Counted from the stretch's first letter, positions 6,487 to 14,728 are shown. The stretch: DNA of 19,008 nt from a bacterium (GCA_020056125.1 JAGVIJ010000064.1:1-19008), one strand, 5' to 3'. Translations and numbers: made by a program. Notes: generated by a model from the sequence alone, not told the origin.

Positions 6487-6517
6487 AGAACCTCGCCAAT
6501 GGCGGGATTCTTTTTTT
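6487..6517. terminator. Bidirectional intrinsic terminator between convergent genes
   Basis: An 11-bp stem, 6487-6497 with 6501-6511, contains one C-A mismatch and one wobble and has an AAT loop. It is followed on the plus strand by a run of T (6510-6517). On the minus strand the run is less pure (TTCTTTTGGTTTT). It lies 15 nt past the stop of the giant surface protein gene. Confidence 0.75.
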
Positions 6518-6531
6518 CTAGTTCAGGGGTT

Positions 6532-9500
6532 TCACATGCTGTCGCTCGGATGAGCCACGGTAGCCTCCACTAAACTTGGATCAAAGTCGCTGAGACCATT
6601 GATATCCGCACCGAAAGTATAGTTGATGTAGAACGCATCATTGATATCATCGATCTTTTTGTTCCAAGTTAGGCCGTAAAGCTCGGTGGCGATGGCCTCG
6701 GTCTTGATCCAGCGCAGGACTCCGCCCTTGGCCACGGCGTACACTTTGGGCCAGGTAACGAATTTTGCCATCTTTTCACCCGGCTTATAGGTGACGTTGG
6801 CGCCCAGAGGAATCTTAGCCAATGCCGCGGCATCAATCACTAATACAGTTGAGAAATCCGGGTACCAGGTGAAGTAGGCTTGAGCATTGGGGAAGGCGTG
6901 ACGCTTTCCATCAGCTCCGATGTAATACACAGCTGAATCCTCTTGAGTTTTTGCATTGCCGTCATCCGCGAGCTTGACCAAGTTATTCACGGCTTGGCCG
7001 ATGGTGGACAGAGTATCCAATCTGGCTTGCGTAGCCGCATCTACAACGGCCGGGGCCGCAGGAGTTTCAGTGGTGCTCGTGCTACTACCGACAAGCTCAA
7101 TGGCATCAGACACAGCGGTTGAAATATTGCCGACCGTATCCTTAAATTCTGCATACACAGTCTTCACGCCATCGCCCGTAGACAAAGTCCAAGTCTGGGA
7201 AGTGGCGTAGGTTTGCCACGCGCTGCCCAGGAAGGTTGAAGTGCTGGAGATCAACATTTGAGTTGCATCCGTGGCTCCAATTTTCAGAGTAACGGCAACG
7301 CTGGAAGTTGTGGTCGCGTTGTTATTGATCTTAATTGACGTGTTGGTGGGAGGGGTGTAGTCGGCTGAAGATGCACTACCGCCAGTGCTACCGCCCGGGA
7401 CAGCTCCATCATTATCCGTAATATAAACCGTGACACTACCTACGGAGATGGGGCTGTAATTTGTGTCCACGCTCGAAATGGCATGCGCGATGGTATCTGT
7501 ATGTGTCCCTTCGATGGTTACATCATCCACAGCGGTTACGGTGACAGTTTGCGGCGTGGAGTAGTTGCCTGTAGTGAAAGTCAAACTGCTCGGGGATACG
7601 GTGACTTTGCCGCCGGAGACTGAGGGCGTAATGGTCACATCAGCGCTCGGAGCCGCAGTTAGAACCATAGTATAAGTATCGGTTGTCCCGCCTTCGGTAA
7701 CCGCCGTAGTATCGCCCTCGGTAACTGTCACACCATAAGCCGTGTTGAGGGTGTTGCGATAAACCACCACGAAATCCGTAAAGTGGTTCACTAAACCGGA
7801 GATGGTGTTATTCGTGGGATCAACCGTGAATCCGCCTTCCACCGGAACATATTCGTTGCGTTCCGGAGAATAATAAGCCAGTTGCAAATCGCCTTCGGTC
7901 ACATTGCCCGGAAGAGCGGTGAGCAGGGCTGTGTAATCAATCTTAATTTCAGCATAACCGTTCAAATCTTTGATGGTGGCATCGCCCGAAGCTGAAATTC
8001 CGAAGGTGGTGTTATCCAATGCTTGGTAGGTGGCTGTATCAGGCGCAGAGTAGCTCTTTTCCAAATTCAACGTGACATCGCTTGAACTGGTGTCCAGAAC
8101 TCCGGCGCCGGCCGTAACCTTAATACCTGAAGCCGAAGTATCGTTGATTGAACCGCCGGTACTGGCCGAGACAATGCCGCTGGTGGAAGTGGGCATGTTG
8201 CCGGTATCCGCAGTTAAGGCAAAATTTTTGCCAGTCATGTTGCCGGTCACAGTCAAAGCGCCCAACGAACTTGTGGTCTGCGCATGCAAGGGGCCGACCC
8301 CGTAGAGCGTCCAGACGCCGGAGGTAACTGGAAGAGTATAGGATCCATCAGTTGGGCTAAGTTGAGCGGCCACTACCGTGCCCGTGGCATTAGTTGCCCA
8401 CACGAAACCATCAGTCAAAGCGCCGCCGCCGGATTTACTGACCACTCCCTCAATTGTATAAGGGGCTGCGGTAAGAGCGGCTTGACCATTGGGATCTGTG
8501 CCGCCGGCTGCTGTGCCGAAGTCATATCCCCCGGTTGAGGTGGTGAAAGAAGTATTAGCCGATTGTGTTGGGACGAAACCGGCTAAAGCGTCAGTCACGG
8601 CATAAGAGCCGACTTTTAAATTGATATCATATTGACCGCTGTCATTGGTGACTGCTGTAATCGTGGTGGACGCGCTGGAGAAAGTAACCAGAGCGCCGGC
8701 CTTAGTATTACCGCTATTGTCATACACCGTACCCGTAACGTTCACGAAACCATTTGTGCTCAATCCCAAGTTAATCGCGGAAGAGCCGCCAGCTGCGATG
8801 GAGCCGCTGAACTTGCCGATGCCAAACACATCAATGAAATAACCATAGGTTGAGCCGCTCGACACGTATAAACTCGCCGTGCCATTCAGACCATTTTGCT
8901 GTTTGGTGATGGTCTTGGTTTTATCCGCCGCATTTTTCAATTCAATGAATGCATCCATGGCCGCCGTTCCTCCGGTAAAAGTAAAGGATACGGTTGAGGT
9001 GGTAACGGAAATATTCTTAGTGGTGTTGGCGCTAACCGTAACCGTATCGCTCAATTCGCCATAATCCGGATGAAAGGTGCCGATACGATAAGTGCCGGCA
9101 GCCACGTTGACTGAATATGCTCCCAAAGAATCAGTGGAAGAACCTTTTTTAACTCCGCCGGCTATCGGAAAATTACCGGTCGTATTCCACTGTTCAATAA
9201 ATACCGGCGCATTAGTTAGAGCTGTTCCGGCAGTGATGGTGCCGCTCAACGTGTAGCAGGTAGACGTGGAAGGCGTGAGGTTTTGGCTGGATTGGGAAGC
9301 GCCTGCCACAGTTACCGTCTTAGTGAACGAGCCGCAAGTATCGGTCTTGGAAGAGGGTGGTTCAGCACGCACAGACCACGTTCCATTTTCTACGAACACC
9401 GTGTAACTACCATCAGAGGTTGATTGGCCAAAGACCGTATTGCCGTTTGCATCCGTGGCAAAAACCGGCGCATAGCCAATGCTGTTGCTCGAAGAATCCA

Positions 9501-12500
9501 TGACCTTGCCGGAGATTGAATAACTAGCCTTCTTCATGCGCAGGACTAAATTGCCCGTGATATTTTTGCCATCCACATACCACTTGGCGCCGCTTTCATT
9601 TTTGATGGTCAAACTCTTAACCACATCGGGCATACCGGCTTTATGAGCTCCAATCTGATAACTGCCGTAATCTGAAACAGCTAAACTGAAAGTGCCCGAG
9701 GCATTGGTTTGCGTGAACACCGGCGTGCCATAACCTTGTTGGTTCATAAAGACTTCCACATTGGCCAGGGTGTTACCCGAAGCGTCCATGGCTGTGCCGG
9801 TCACCGTGAGGCTGGCTGTTGCGAATGTAAAGGTGACTACGTCGGTTGTATTGTTGAAGGAAACCTTGGGCGGAGTTGCACCCATGGCCAAGCCGACTGC
9901 GCCGCTATCCGGTAATCCGCTAACCTGCAACTGAATGGGTGGAGGAGGCATGACACCTAAACTCTGCGGCATGCCACCGGACGCACCCTTTGGGGTAGCC
10001 GGTCCCATACCCAAATTCCACTGGCCATTGGCATTTAAGTTAATCTGATATCCAGCGGCTTCAGCTGTAGTGACACCGGTCAAAGTTTTCACTGCAAATT
10101 TGCCCGGACCGCCAGCGAAAATATCTATATCCTTGCCGCCAAAAACAAACGGATCTCCGTTGCTATCTACAAATTTGACCGTCACCGGCACTGATCCTAA
10201 TCCGGCGCTGGTGGGCAAGAGCACCATCCATTTGGTTTTGGTCTGACCACTGAATAAACAAACCGGTTCAGGCGACATCTGGCCATAATAATCCGCAGCG
10301 CCCAAAGTGATATAAGGCTCGGTACCCACGCCATAACAACCGTCGGGCAAGTTACTGTAAGTAATTGAAGTGCCGGCCGTACCATCCACCGCGGAAATAT
10401 CGCCGTTCGTCATGGTCAAAACCTTATCCATTGGGCCGCCCGGACCTCCGCCATGCAAATACACAGTACCGTTCGCGCCATTGGTCGGCGCAGTTGTAGT
10501 AGTTCCTGCCACCACATCCACAACTAACGTATTAGTGCCACCGGCCATAATGTAATAAGGCATTGAAGTTTTAGTAGCGAGCGTTTGACCACCACGCAAC
10601 ACTTTTATGGTCAAAGTATAGCCGCCGGTGGCCGGGCCTTTGGGAATAGCCGGATTGGTTATTTTGCGCAAGTCAATCGTAATCGGATCATTAACGACCG
10701 GTGTTCCATTGACGCCCAACGTTATAGTCACGGTGTTGGTAGAAGTTGAGCTGGTGATTGCAGTTCCGGAAACCGTACCGGCCATGAATTGGTTGTAATC
10801 ATTGTAGAACGGAGACTGTGTATCAAAGGCGGCGCTCGCCACATTCGTGCCATTGGGGAAAGTTAAAACCACCTGATCGTCGGCAGCCAAAACCACACCC
10901 GGCGTGAATTTAATTTGAAACACATTTGAATCTGCGCTAGCCATAGGGTTGAACGGGTAAGCCATGTCAGCTTGACCCATGCCGAATTGGTCGGCTGTGA
11001 ATGAACCAAAGCCCACTGGAGTGAATTCCGCTCCACCGATTGGACCTCCGCCCATCATGCCAGTGGTTGGCGGAGCAAACATTCCCCCGCCGCCCATACA
11101 ACCATAGGTCTGACTGCTTTCAACTTTGCCGTTATAAACGTTCGCGCTACCGGCCGTGATAATGGTATTTTCGGACATGTCCATGACATTGGCATTGACC
11201 GTAACTCGATAGTTGTCACCGGCCGCCAATCCCGCCACACCTTCGACCGTAGCCGTATAGTTCATCGCGTCATAGTTCATGGGCTTGCCCGTAACAGTAA
11301 TAGTGGCGGCAACGTCACCGTTAACAATACGTTGAACCGTGTAATTGCTGGGGTTGATCACGCTATTGGTCCATTTACTTTCAGCTTGGGCATCGCGCAC
11401 CATAGGCTCGGTAAATGTCATAACACAGCGAAAATCATCACAACGCGCTTCTTTTAGCGCTGGCTTCTCCGCATCAGACACTCCGGTGGTGTAGGTATAA
11501 GTGGAAGTGGCAATGCCGTTACCAGCCAAATCAGTTATGCCATAACCTAAAGTAAGAGTATAAACCGTGCTAGCTGATAATGAATTGGCCGGCGCAACCA
11601 AAATTTTATTTGAACTCGGCTCATAACGCACGGTAATACTTTCAGCTGTGGCGCCGCGATAGAGTGAAATATTAGTGGTATTCACCGTATCAACAGCTAC
11701 TTGTTCGCTGGCGCCAAATTCAAATACATAGTTGGTGGCCAAGCCGGTTGAGTTATCAGCTAAAGCCGAGTAGACCGTAGGCGCGGTTGCGTCAGAAGAA
11801 CCGGAAATGTTAAAGCGCGAGCTGAACGCCGCTGAAGAAGTGGGATAGCGCATGGGAATGCCTGACACGTTAGAAACCGCTCCCCTTACTTCCACTTCAT
11901 ATTCGCCGGCGCTTAGAGCGCTGTGAGTCAGAGTCACAAAACGTTTTTGAGTGGAATCCAATGAAACAGTAATTGATTGAGCACTCCCTCCCACCTTGGT
12001 TAAGGTGATATTGTTGGAAGAAATCGTGGTCGAATCCATGGCCTCGTTGAATTCAAGCTGGATGCTGACATTGGGAGCCACGTTCATGCCCGGCGCCGGC
12101 GCCATTGATTTAACATACGGCGGCATATATGCGCCGCCTGTGCCGTATTGCGCTTGAATGGCGCCAAAATCCGTGAACATGTTGCCCACGGTTGAAAAAC
12201 TAAAAGTATGACCGCCGCCCGGCCGATTGCCTTCTACGGTTCTGCCGCTCTGACCTTTTACACCCTCGGTAATCACCATGGTGTATTGGGTTGAAGTGGC
12301 TAAGTTGGCGGACGGGACGAATAATACTGTGTTGGTATCCATGGCGGCCAACGAAGAACATCCGGGCGAGCTATTACTTTCACAGTACGCCACTGAACCC
12401 GCGACCTTAGCGCCGTTCGCGGTTTTCATGAGGTAAATGTTACTGCCATTATTAGTGGGATCCGTATCAGTAATACTGGTGGAATCCATAGGTTGATCAA

Positions 12501-13770
12501 AACCCACGCGGATGGAATCAGAAATCGGTGCGCCCTGCATACCTTCAGGCGGACCTGTGAACCTTACATGCGGAGAACCGCCCATGCCGCCCATTTCGCC
12601 GCCTCCATAAAAACCCATGGTGCCCGTATTCAGGATCAAGTTGACTCCGGTTTTATCGCTGGTACTGACGATCTCATGGCGCATGTTCTTCATATGCCCC
12701 TCTTTCATAGCCACGATCTCAAAAGAGTTGTTGTTGGGTAATCCCGTAATAGTATAGTTGCCATCGGCATCCGTGGACACGAGTGCGCCGCCCCAGCCTT
12801 GAGCGTATACTTTGGCTCCGACCAAATTACTACCGCCGGAGGAGATGTTGCCAGAGATTGATCGGCCGTTACCCGAAATATCCACCGTATTCATGATAAA
12901 GGGGCTGGTTTGACATGCCGCGGTCGTAGTAGCCGTAGGATTAGCACAAAAGAGGCGGGTGTTAGAGGAGCTATCGCGCGCCACTAAAAAGTATTTGACA
13001 TAGCCGCCAGCCGCCGGAACATTGCCCGCCGTCACGGTAAAGAGGAACAAGCCGCCGCCCCCGGCAACCGTGGCTCCATCAATATAAACATTGCTATTCC
13101 AGCCCGTGGTCGAGGTGTAATACAATCTAAAATACTCATTCCCCGCATCGCCCGTATTAGCAAAGGCTTCCAACGAGGTTTGATCATCAAACACCATGGC
13201 GTAGACACTGGCATTAGTGCTAGATTTGGCGCCGAAATTCGATAGGTGGTCAATCATGGGGGCATTTGTATCCGCCACCACATCATACTTATTTGCATAA
13301 TTTACAGCCGTGGAAGAAGCCAGATATGGCGTGGTGGATGAAACATAAACCCATGCGACATAGCTGACAGTGGTGGTAACGGCCACGCCCGCGCTATCTG
13401 TTTGCATGAATTGCGGTATGGTATGCGAGGACATGGAGAATTGGTTGAACATGCCAACCGGCATACAAGCGCTTCCGCCACATCCGGTGGTATCAATATT
13501 AGCCGTAGTTAAAGCCACCGTACTGCTCGTAAGATAAATCCTGGTGAAGGTATAGCCAGCCGGCGTAGTTGAACTCGGAGTCCAAGCAATACTAAAGTCA
13601 CGGCCATCCAAGCCATAACCTGTAGTGTCTGTATCGGACAAAACCACGTTATAGGCCACGGAATTATCAACGACCGCCAGCGCGGGGTTGATAAACAAAA
13701 CACCGCTCAAGCAAATACTCAAAACTATGCCGGGCAGATATTTGAGCGTGAGGAGGTACTTTTTGATCAT
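6532..13770 (-). CDS. Giant secreted multidomain surface protein (Ig-like and carboxypeptidase-regulatory-like repeats)
   Basis: From ATG 13770 the product has 2,412 residues. This start puts a signal peptide first: MIKKY, a hydrophobic core LPGIVLSICLSGVLFI, and a likely cut after NPALA near residue 31. An in-frame ATG at 13815 would add 15 residues in front. Domains by approximate position: carboxypeptidase-regulatory-like beta sandwich at 300-375; three SbsA/Big_5-like Ig domains at 400-500, 548-655 and 660-760, each with EF or DQPMD-type strands; Gly/Met-rich linkers near 385-400 and 892-915; five further carboxypeptidase-regulatory-like domains beginning near 1320, 1420, 1507, 1677 and 1772; a Calx-beta-like domain at 2010-2120 ending ITDND; an Ig-like domain at 2142-2230; and a C-terminal domain at 2280-2395 (VYYIGADGKRHAFP to AVAKGGVLRW) that I recall from CPR surface proteins. 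No LPXTG motif or C-terminal anchor helix is visible. It is probably an adhesin or S-layer-like envelope protein. Confidence 0.9.
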   Translation of the reverse strand: MIKKYLLTLKYLPGIVLSICLSGVLFINPALAVVDNSVAYNVVLSDTDTTGYGLDGRDFSIAWTPSSTTPAGYTFTRIYLTSSTVALTTANIDTTGCGGSACMPVGMFNQFSMSSHTIPQFMQTDSAGVAVTTTVSYVAWVYVSSTTPYLASSTAVNYANKYDVVADTNAPMIDHLSNFGAKSSTNASVYAMVFDDQTSLEAFANTGDAGNEYFRLYYTSTTGWNSNVYIDGATVAGGGGLFLFTVTAGNVPAAGGYVKYFLVARDSSSNTRLFCANPTATTTAACQTSPFIMNTVDISGNGRSISGNISSGGSNLVGAKVYAQGWGGALVSTDADGNYTITGLPNNNSFEIVAMKEGHMKNMRHEIVSTSDKTGVNLILNTGTMGFYGGGEMGGMGGSPHVRFTGPPEGMQGAPISDSIRVGFDQPMDSTSITDTDPTNNGSNIYLMKTANGAKVAGSVAYCESNSSPGCSSLAAMDTNTVLFVPSANLATSTQYTMVITEGVKGQSGRTVEGNRPGGGHTFSFSTVGNMFTDFGAIQAQYGTGGAYMPPYVKSMAPAPGMNVAPNVSIQLEFNEAMDSTTISSNNITLTKVGGSAQSITVSLDSTQKRFVTLTHSALSAGEYEVEVRGAVSNVSGIPMRYPTSSAAFSSRFNISGSSDATAPTVYSALADNSTGLATNYVFEFGASEQVAVDTVNTTNISLYRGATAESITVRYEPSSNKILVAPANSLSASTVYTLTLGYGITDLAGNGIATSTYTYTTGVSDAEKPALKEARCDDFRCVMTFTEPMVRDAQAESKWTNSVINPSNYTVQRIVNGDVAATITVTGKPMNYDAMNYTATVEGVAGLAAGDNYRVTVNANVMDMSENTIITAGSANVYNGKVESSQTYGCMGGGGMFAPPTTGMMGGGPIGGAEFTPVGFGSFTADQFGMGQADMAYPFNPMASADSNVFQIKFTPGVVLAADDQVVLTFPNGTNVASAAFDTQSPFYNDYNQFMAGTVSGTAITSSTSTNTVTITLGVNGTPVVNDPITIDLRKITNPAIPKGPATGGYTLTIKVLRGGQTLATKTSMPYYIMAGGTNTLVVDVVAGTTTTAPTNGANGTVYLHGGGPGGPMDKVLTMTNGDISAVDGTAGTSITYSNLPDGCYGVGTEPYITLGAADYYGQMSPEPVCLFSGQTKTKWMVLLPTSAGLGSVPVTVKFVDSNGDPFVFGGKDIDIFAGGPGKFAVKTLTGVTTAEAAGYQINLNANGQWNLGMGPATPKGASGGMPQSLGVMPPPPIQLQVSGLPDSGAVGLAMGATPPKVSFNNTTDVVTFTFATASLTVTGTAMDASGNTLANVEVFMNQQGYGTPVFTQTNASGTFSLAVSDYGSYQIGAHKAGMPDVVKSLTIKNESGAKWYVDGKNITGNLVLRMKKASYSISGKVMDSSSNSIGYAPVFATDANGNTVFGQSTSDGSYTVFVENGTWSVRAEPPSSKTDTCGSFTKTVTVAGASQSSQNLTPSTSTCYTLSGTITAGTALTNAPVFIEQWNTTGNFPIAGGVKKGSSTDSLGAYSVNVAAGTYRIGTFHPDYGELSDTVTVSANTTKNISVTTSTVSFTFTGGTAAMDAFIELKNAADKTKTITKQQNGLNGTASLYVSSGSTYGYFIDVFGIGKFSGSIAAGGSSAINLGLSTNGFVNVTGTVYDNSGNTKAGALVTFSSASTTITAVTNDSGQYDINLKVGSYAVTDALAGFVPTQSANTSFTTSTGGYDFGTAAGGTDPNGQAALTAAPYTIEGVVSKSGGGALTDGFVWATNATGTVVAAQLSPTDGSYTLPVTSGVWTLYGVGPLHAQTTSSLGALTVTGNMTGKNFALTADTGNMPTSTSGIVSASTGGSINDTSASGIKVTAGAGVLDTSSSDVTLNLEKSYSAPDTATYQALDNTTFGISASGDATIKDLNGYAEIKIDYTALLTALPGNVTEGDLQLAYYSPERNEYVPVEGGFTVDPTNNTISGLVNHFTDFVVVYRNTLNTAYGVTVTEGDTTAVTEGGTTDTYTMVLTAAPSADVTITPSVSGGKVTVSPSSLTFTTGNYSTPQTVTVTAVDDVTIEGTHTDTIAHAISSVDTNYSPISVGSVTVYITDNDGAVPGGSTGGSASSADYTPPTNTSIKINNNATTTSSVAVTLKIGATDATQMLISSTSTFLGSAWQTYATSQTWTLSTGDGVKTVYAEFKDTVGNISTAVSDAIELVGSSTSTTETPAAPAVVDAATQARLDTLSTIGQAVNNLVKLADDGNAKTQEDSAVYYIGADGKRHAFPNAQAYFTWYPDFSTVLVIDAAALAKIPLGANVTYKPGEKMAKFVTWPKVYAVAKGGVLRWIKTEAIATELYGLTWNKKIDDINDAFYINYTFGADINGLSDFDPSLVEATVAHPSDSM

Positions 13771-13912
13771 AGAAATGTGATGATAAATAATTTGTAAATT
13801 AAAAACGGGCAACATTTAATTGCTTTAAGAATAATCTTTTTTAAATGATACGGACATTGATGGATTGAAGACTTTCCTACATCAATTCAACCGGAAGAAA
13901 AGCTGTATTGTA

Positions 13913-13921
13913 AGTATACCA
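13913..13921 (-). promoter_or_regulatory. Extended -10 promoter for the giant surface protein gene
   Basis: The minus strand reads TGG-TATACT (13921-13913), a TGn-extended -10, with no recognisable -35. The implied leader is about 135 nt. It contains a 7-bp inverted repeat, ATTGATG (13856-13862) with CATCAAT (13880-13886), but no recognisable riboswitch. Confidence 0.5.
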
Positions 13922-13929
13922 CCTCCCCC

Positions 13930-13942
13930 CCTAACGTTTAGG
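13930..13942. other. Short palindrome upstream of the surface-protein promoter
   Basis: CCTAACGTTTAGG is a 13-nt palindrome (CCTAA / TTAGG around CGT). It lies just upstream of the extended -10 of the giant gene, about where a regulator could bind. No known regulator matches. Confidence 0.35.
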
Positions 13943-13958
13943 TTTTTGCAAAAAAAAC

Positions 13959-13967
13959 TGTGGATAA
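13959..13967 (-). promoter_or_regulatory. Consensus DnaA box
   Basis: The minus strand reads TTATCCACA, a perfect match to the canonical DnaA box, directly after the stop of the VIT1-like gene. A second perfect box lies at 14630-14638 in the opposite orientation. Function is unproven. Confidence 0.45.
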
Positions 13968-14474
13968 CTAAGTAAATCTTTTTAATAAAAATCCTACGGC
14001 AGTGCCCGCAAAAATCGCCAAGCCGCCCAAGGTCAACATGCGCAAACTGCTTTTGCGCGCATTGGCTCCGAACTTGCGCGCGCTCACATAACCCAAAATA
14101 AATAATGCGATGAGTGAAGCTGAAATTGATGCGGGGAAAGCGCTGGACACCGGAAAAAATAAATAGGGTGAGAGCGGTACAAACCCGGCCAGGAAATATG
14201 AAACAAACATGATGAGTCCGCCCATCCTAGGGACGCGTACTCCGTCGGATTTACGCAATCCAAATTCTTCAATCGAAGTTTCGGTGAGCACACTGCCCAC
14301 GCCCATGGACAGCGCTTCAACAAAAATGAGAATGGTGCCGGTGATGAAAATCGTGGTGCGATCCACTCCGACCGCGGCCACGCCCGAAATTAATCCGACC
14401 GTAGAGACTAAACTGTCCTCAACTCCAAAAATAAAATTGCGAACATACGTGGCTTTTTGAGATTTGTTGGACAT
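13968..14474 (-). CDS. VIT1/CCC1-family membrane protein (putative Fe/Mn transporter)
   Basis: The 168-residue product is almost entirely hydrophobic with about five membrane segments (roughly 14-35, 40-62, 84-104, 110-133 and 145-164). The N-terminal segment RNFIFGVEDSLVSTVGLISG matches the first helix of the VIT1/CCC1 family, including the acidic pair Glu19-Asp20. The second helix carries Glu53 and the small-residue stretch SMGVGSVL followed by Glu residues. Family members move ferrous iron or manganese across membranes, exporting them from the cytosol. The metal-binding cytosolic domain of plant VIT1 is reduced here to a short TSIEEFGLRK loop, as in short bacterial members. It has its own extended -10 promoter and no clear Shine-Dalgarno site. 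The family call is good; substrate and direction are inferred. Confidence 0.85.
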   Translation of the reverse strand: MSNKSQKATYVRNFIFGVEDSLVSTVGLISGVAAVGVDRTTIFITGTILIFVEALSMGVGSVLTETSIEEFGLRKSDGVRVPRMGGLIMFVSYFLAGFVPLSPYLFFPVSSAFPASISASLIALFILGYVSARKFGANARKSSLRMLTLGGLAIFAGTAVGFLLKRFT

Positions 14475-14497
14475 ATTTTTTCGCCGTCTGATTTAAT

Positions 14498-14506
14498 ATT
14501 ATAACA
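14498..14506 (-). promoter_or_regulatory. Extended -10 promoter of the VIT1-like gene
   Basis: The minus strand reads TGT-TATAAT (14506-14498), a perfect -10 with a TGn extension and no convincing -35. It lies about 24 nt before ATG 14474. Confidence 0.6.
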
Positions 14507-14550
14507 TGAATACCGGAATAAAATTTTTGAGCCGCCTATTGTTTGATTAT

Positions 14551-14605
14551 TAACGCAGACTAAAGTCTGCGGCTACCAAATTTCAGACTGCGGGCTTCGG
14601 GCTAC
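14551..14605. repeat. REP-like palindrome with an adjacent degenerate copy
   Basis: CGCAGACT (14554-14561), AA, AGTCTGCG (14564-14571) form a perfect 8-bp inverted repeat followed by GCTACC. A second stretch at about 14584-14605, from CAGACTGCGGG to GGGCTAC, looks like a degraded related copy. Palindromes of the form CGCAG...CTGCGGCTACC are recalled as dispersed repeats in many genomes. They occupy the gap between the divergent VIT1-like and nrdD genes. Confidence 0.6.
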
Positions 14606-14629
14606 AGGTTACGGACGATCAATAGAAAC

Positions 14630-14638
14630 TTATCCACA
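14630..14638 (+). promoter_or_regulatory. Consensus DnaA box upstream of nrdD
   Basis: TTATCCACA matches the canonical DnaA box perfectly. It lies 17 nt upstream of the first NrdR-like box and about 33 nt before the -10. DnaA control of ribonucleotide reductase genes is known for E. coli nrdAB, so a regulatory role is plausible. Confidence 0.5.
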
Positions 14639-14654
14639 TCTTGATGCACTTGCG

Positions 14655-14702
14655 CCACTATATCTTGTGGTATAATTCTCTCGCGACCACTACATCTAGT
14701 GA
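14655..14702 (+). promoter_or_regulatory. Tandem NrdR boxes controlling nrdDG
   Basis: Box 1, CCACTATATCTTGTGG (14655-14670), and box 2, CCACTACATCTAGTGA (14687-14702), match the NrdR consensus acaCwAtATaTwGtgt at 13 and 12 of 16 positions by hand count. They start exactly 32 bp apart, about three helical turns, the spacing known for NrdR sites. They flank the -10 region. NrdR is a dNTP/ATP-sensing repressor of ribonucleotide reductase genes; no nrdR gene is in this window. Confidence 0.85.
14668..14676 (+). promoter_or_regulatory. Extended -10 promoter of nrdDG
   Basis: TGG-TATAAT is a perfect TGn-extended -10. It overlaps the end of NrdR box 1, and box 2 covers the expected transcription start and early leader, as expected for repression. 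No good -35 is present. Confidence 0.75.
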
Positions 14703-14728
14703 GCGCAGCCCTTCTAAAAATACCAATT

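Noticed and set aside
8072..9064. Several plus-strand open frames of 60-84 codons inside the giant surface gene
   Set aside because: All are antisense to the long secreted protein, whose domains and signal peptide are clear. They reflect its Thr/Ser/Ala/Gly codon bias.
13751..13757. AGGAGGT on the plus strand
   Set aside because: A perfect Shine-Dalgarno string, but it is antisense to the surface-protein signal peptide and no plus-strand reading frame of note follows.
6532..13770. CRISPR-like or tandem nucleotide repeats in the giant gene
   Set aside because: The repetition is at the protein-domain level and is strongly diverged. No regularly spaced identical repeats were seen.
13959..14638. 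Replication origin suggested by DnaA boxes
   Set aside because: Only two boxes, no box cluster, no AT-rich unwinding repeats, and no dnaA, dnaN or rpmH nearby.
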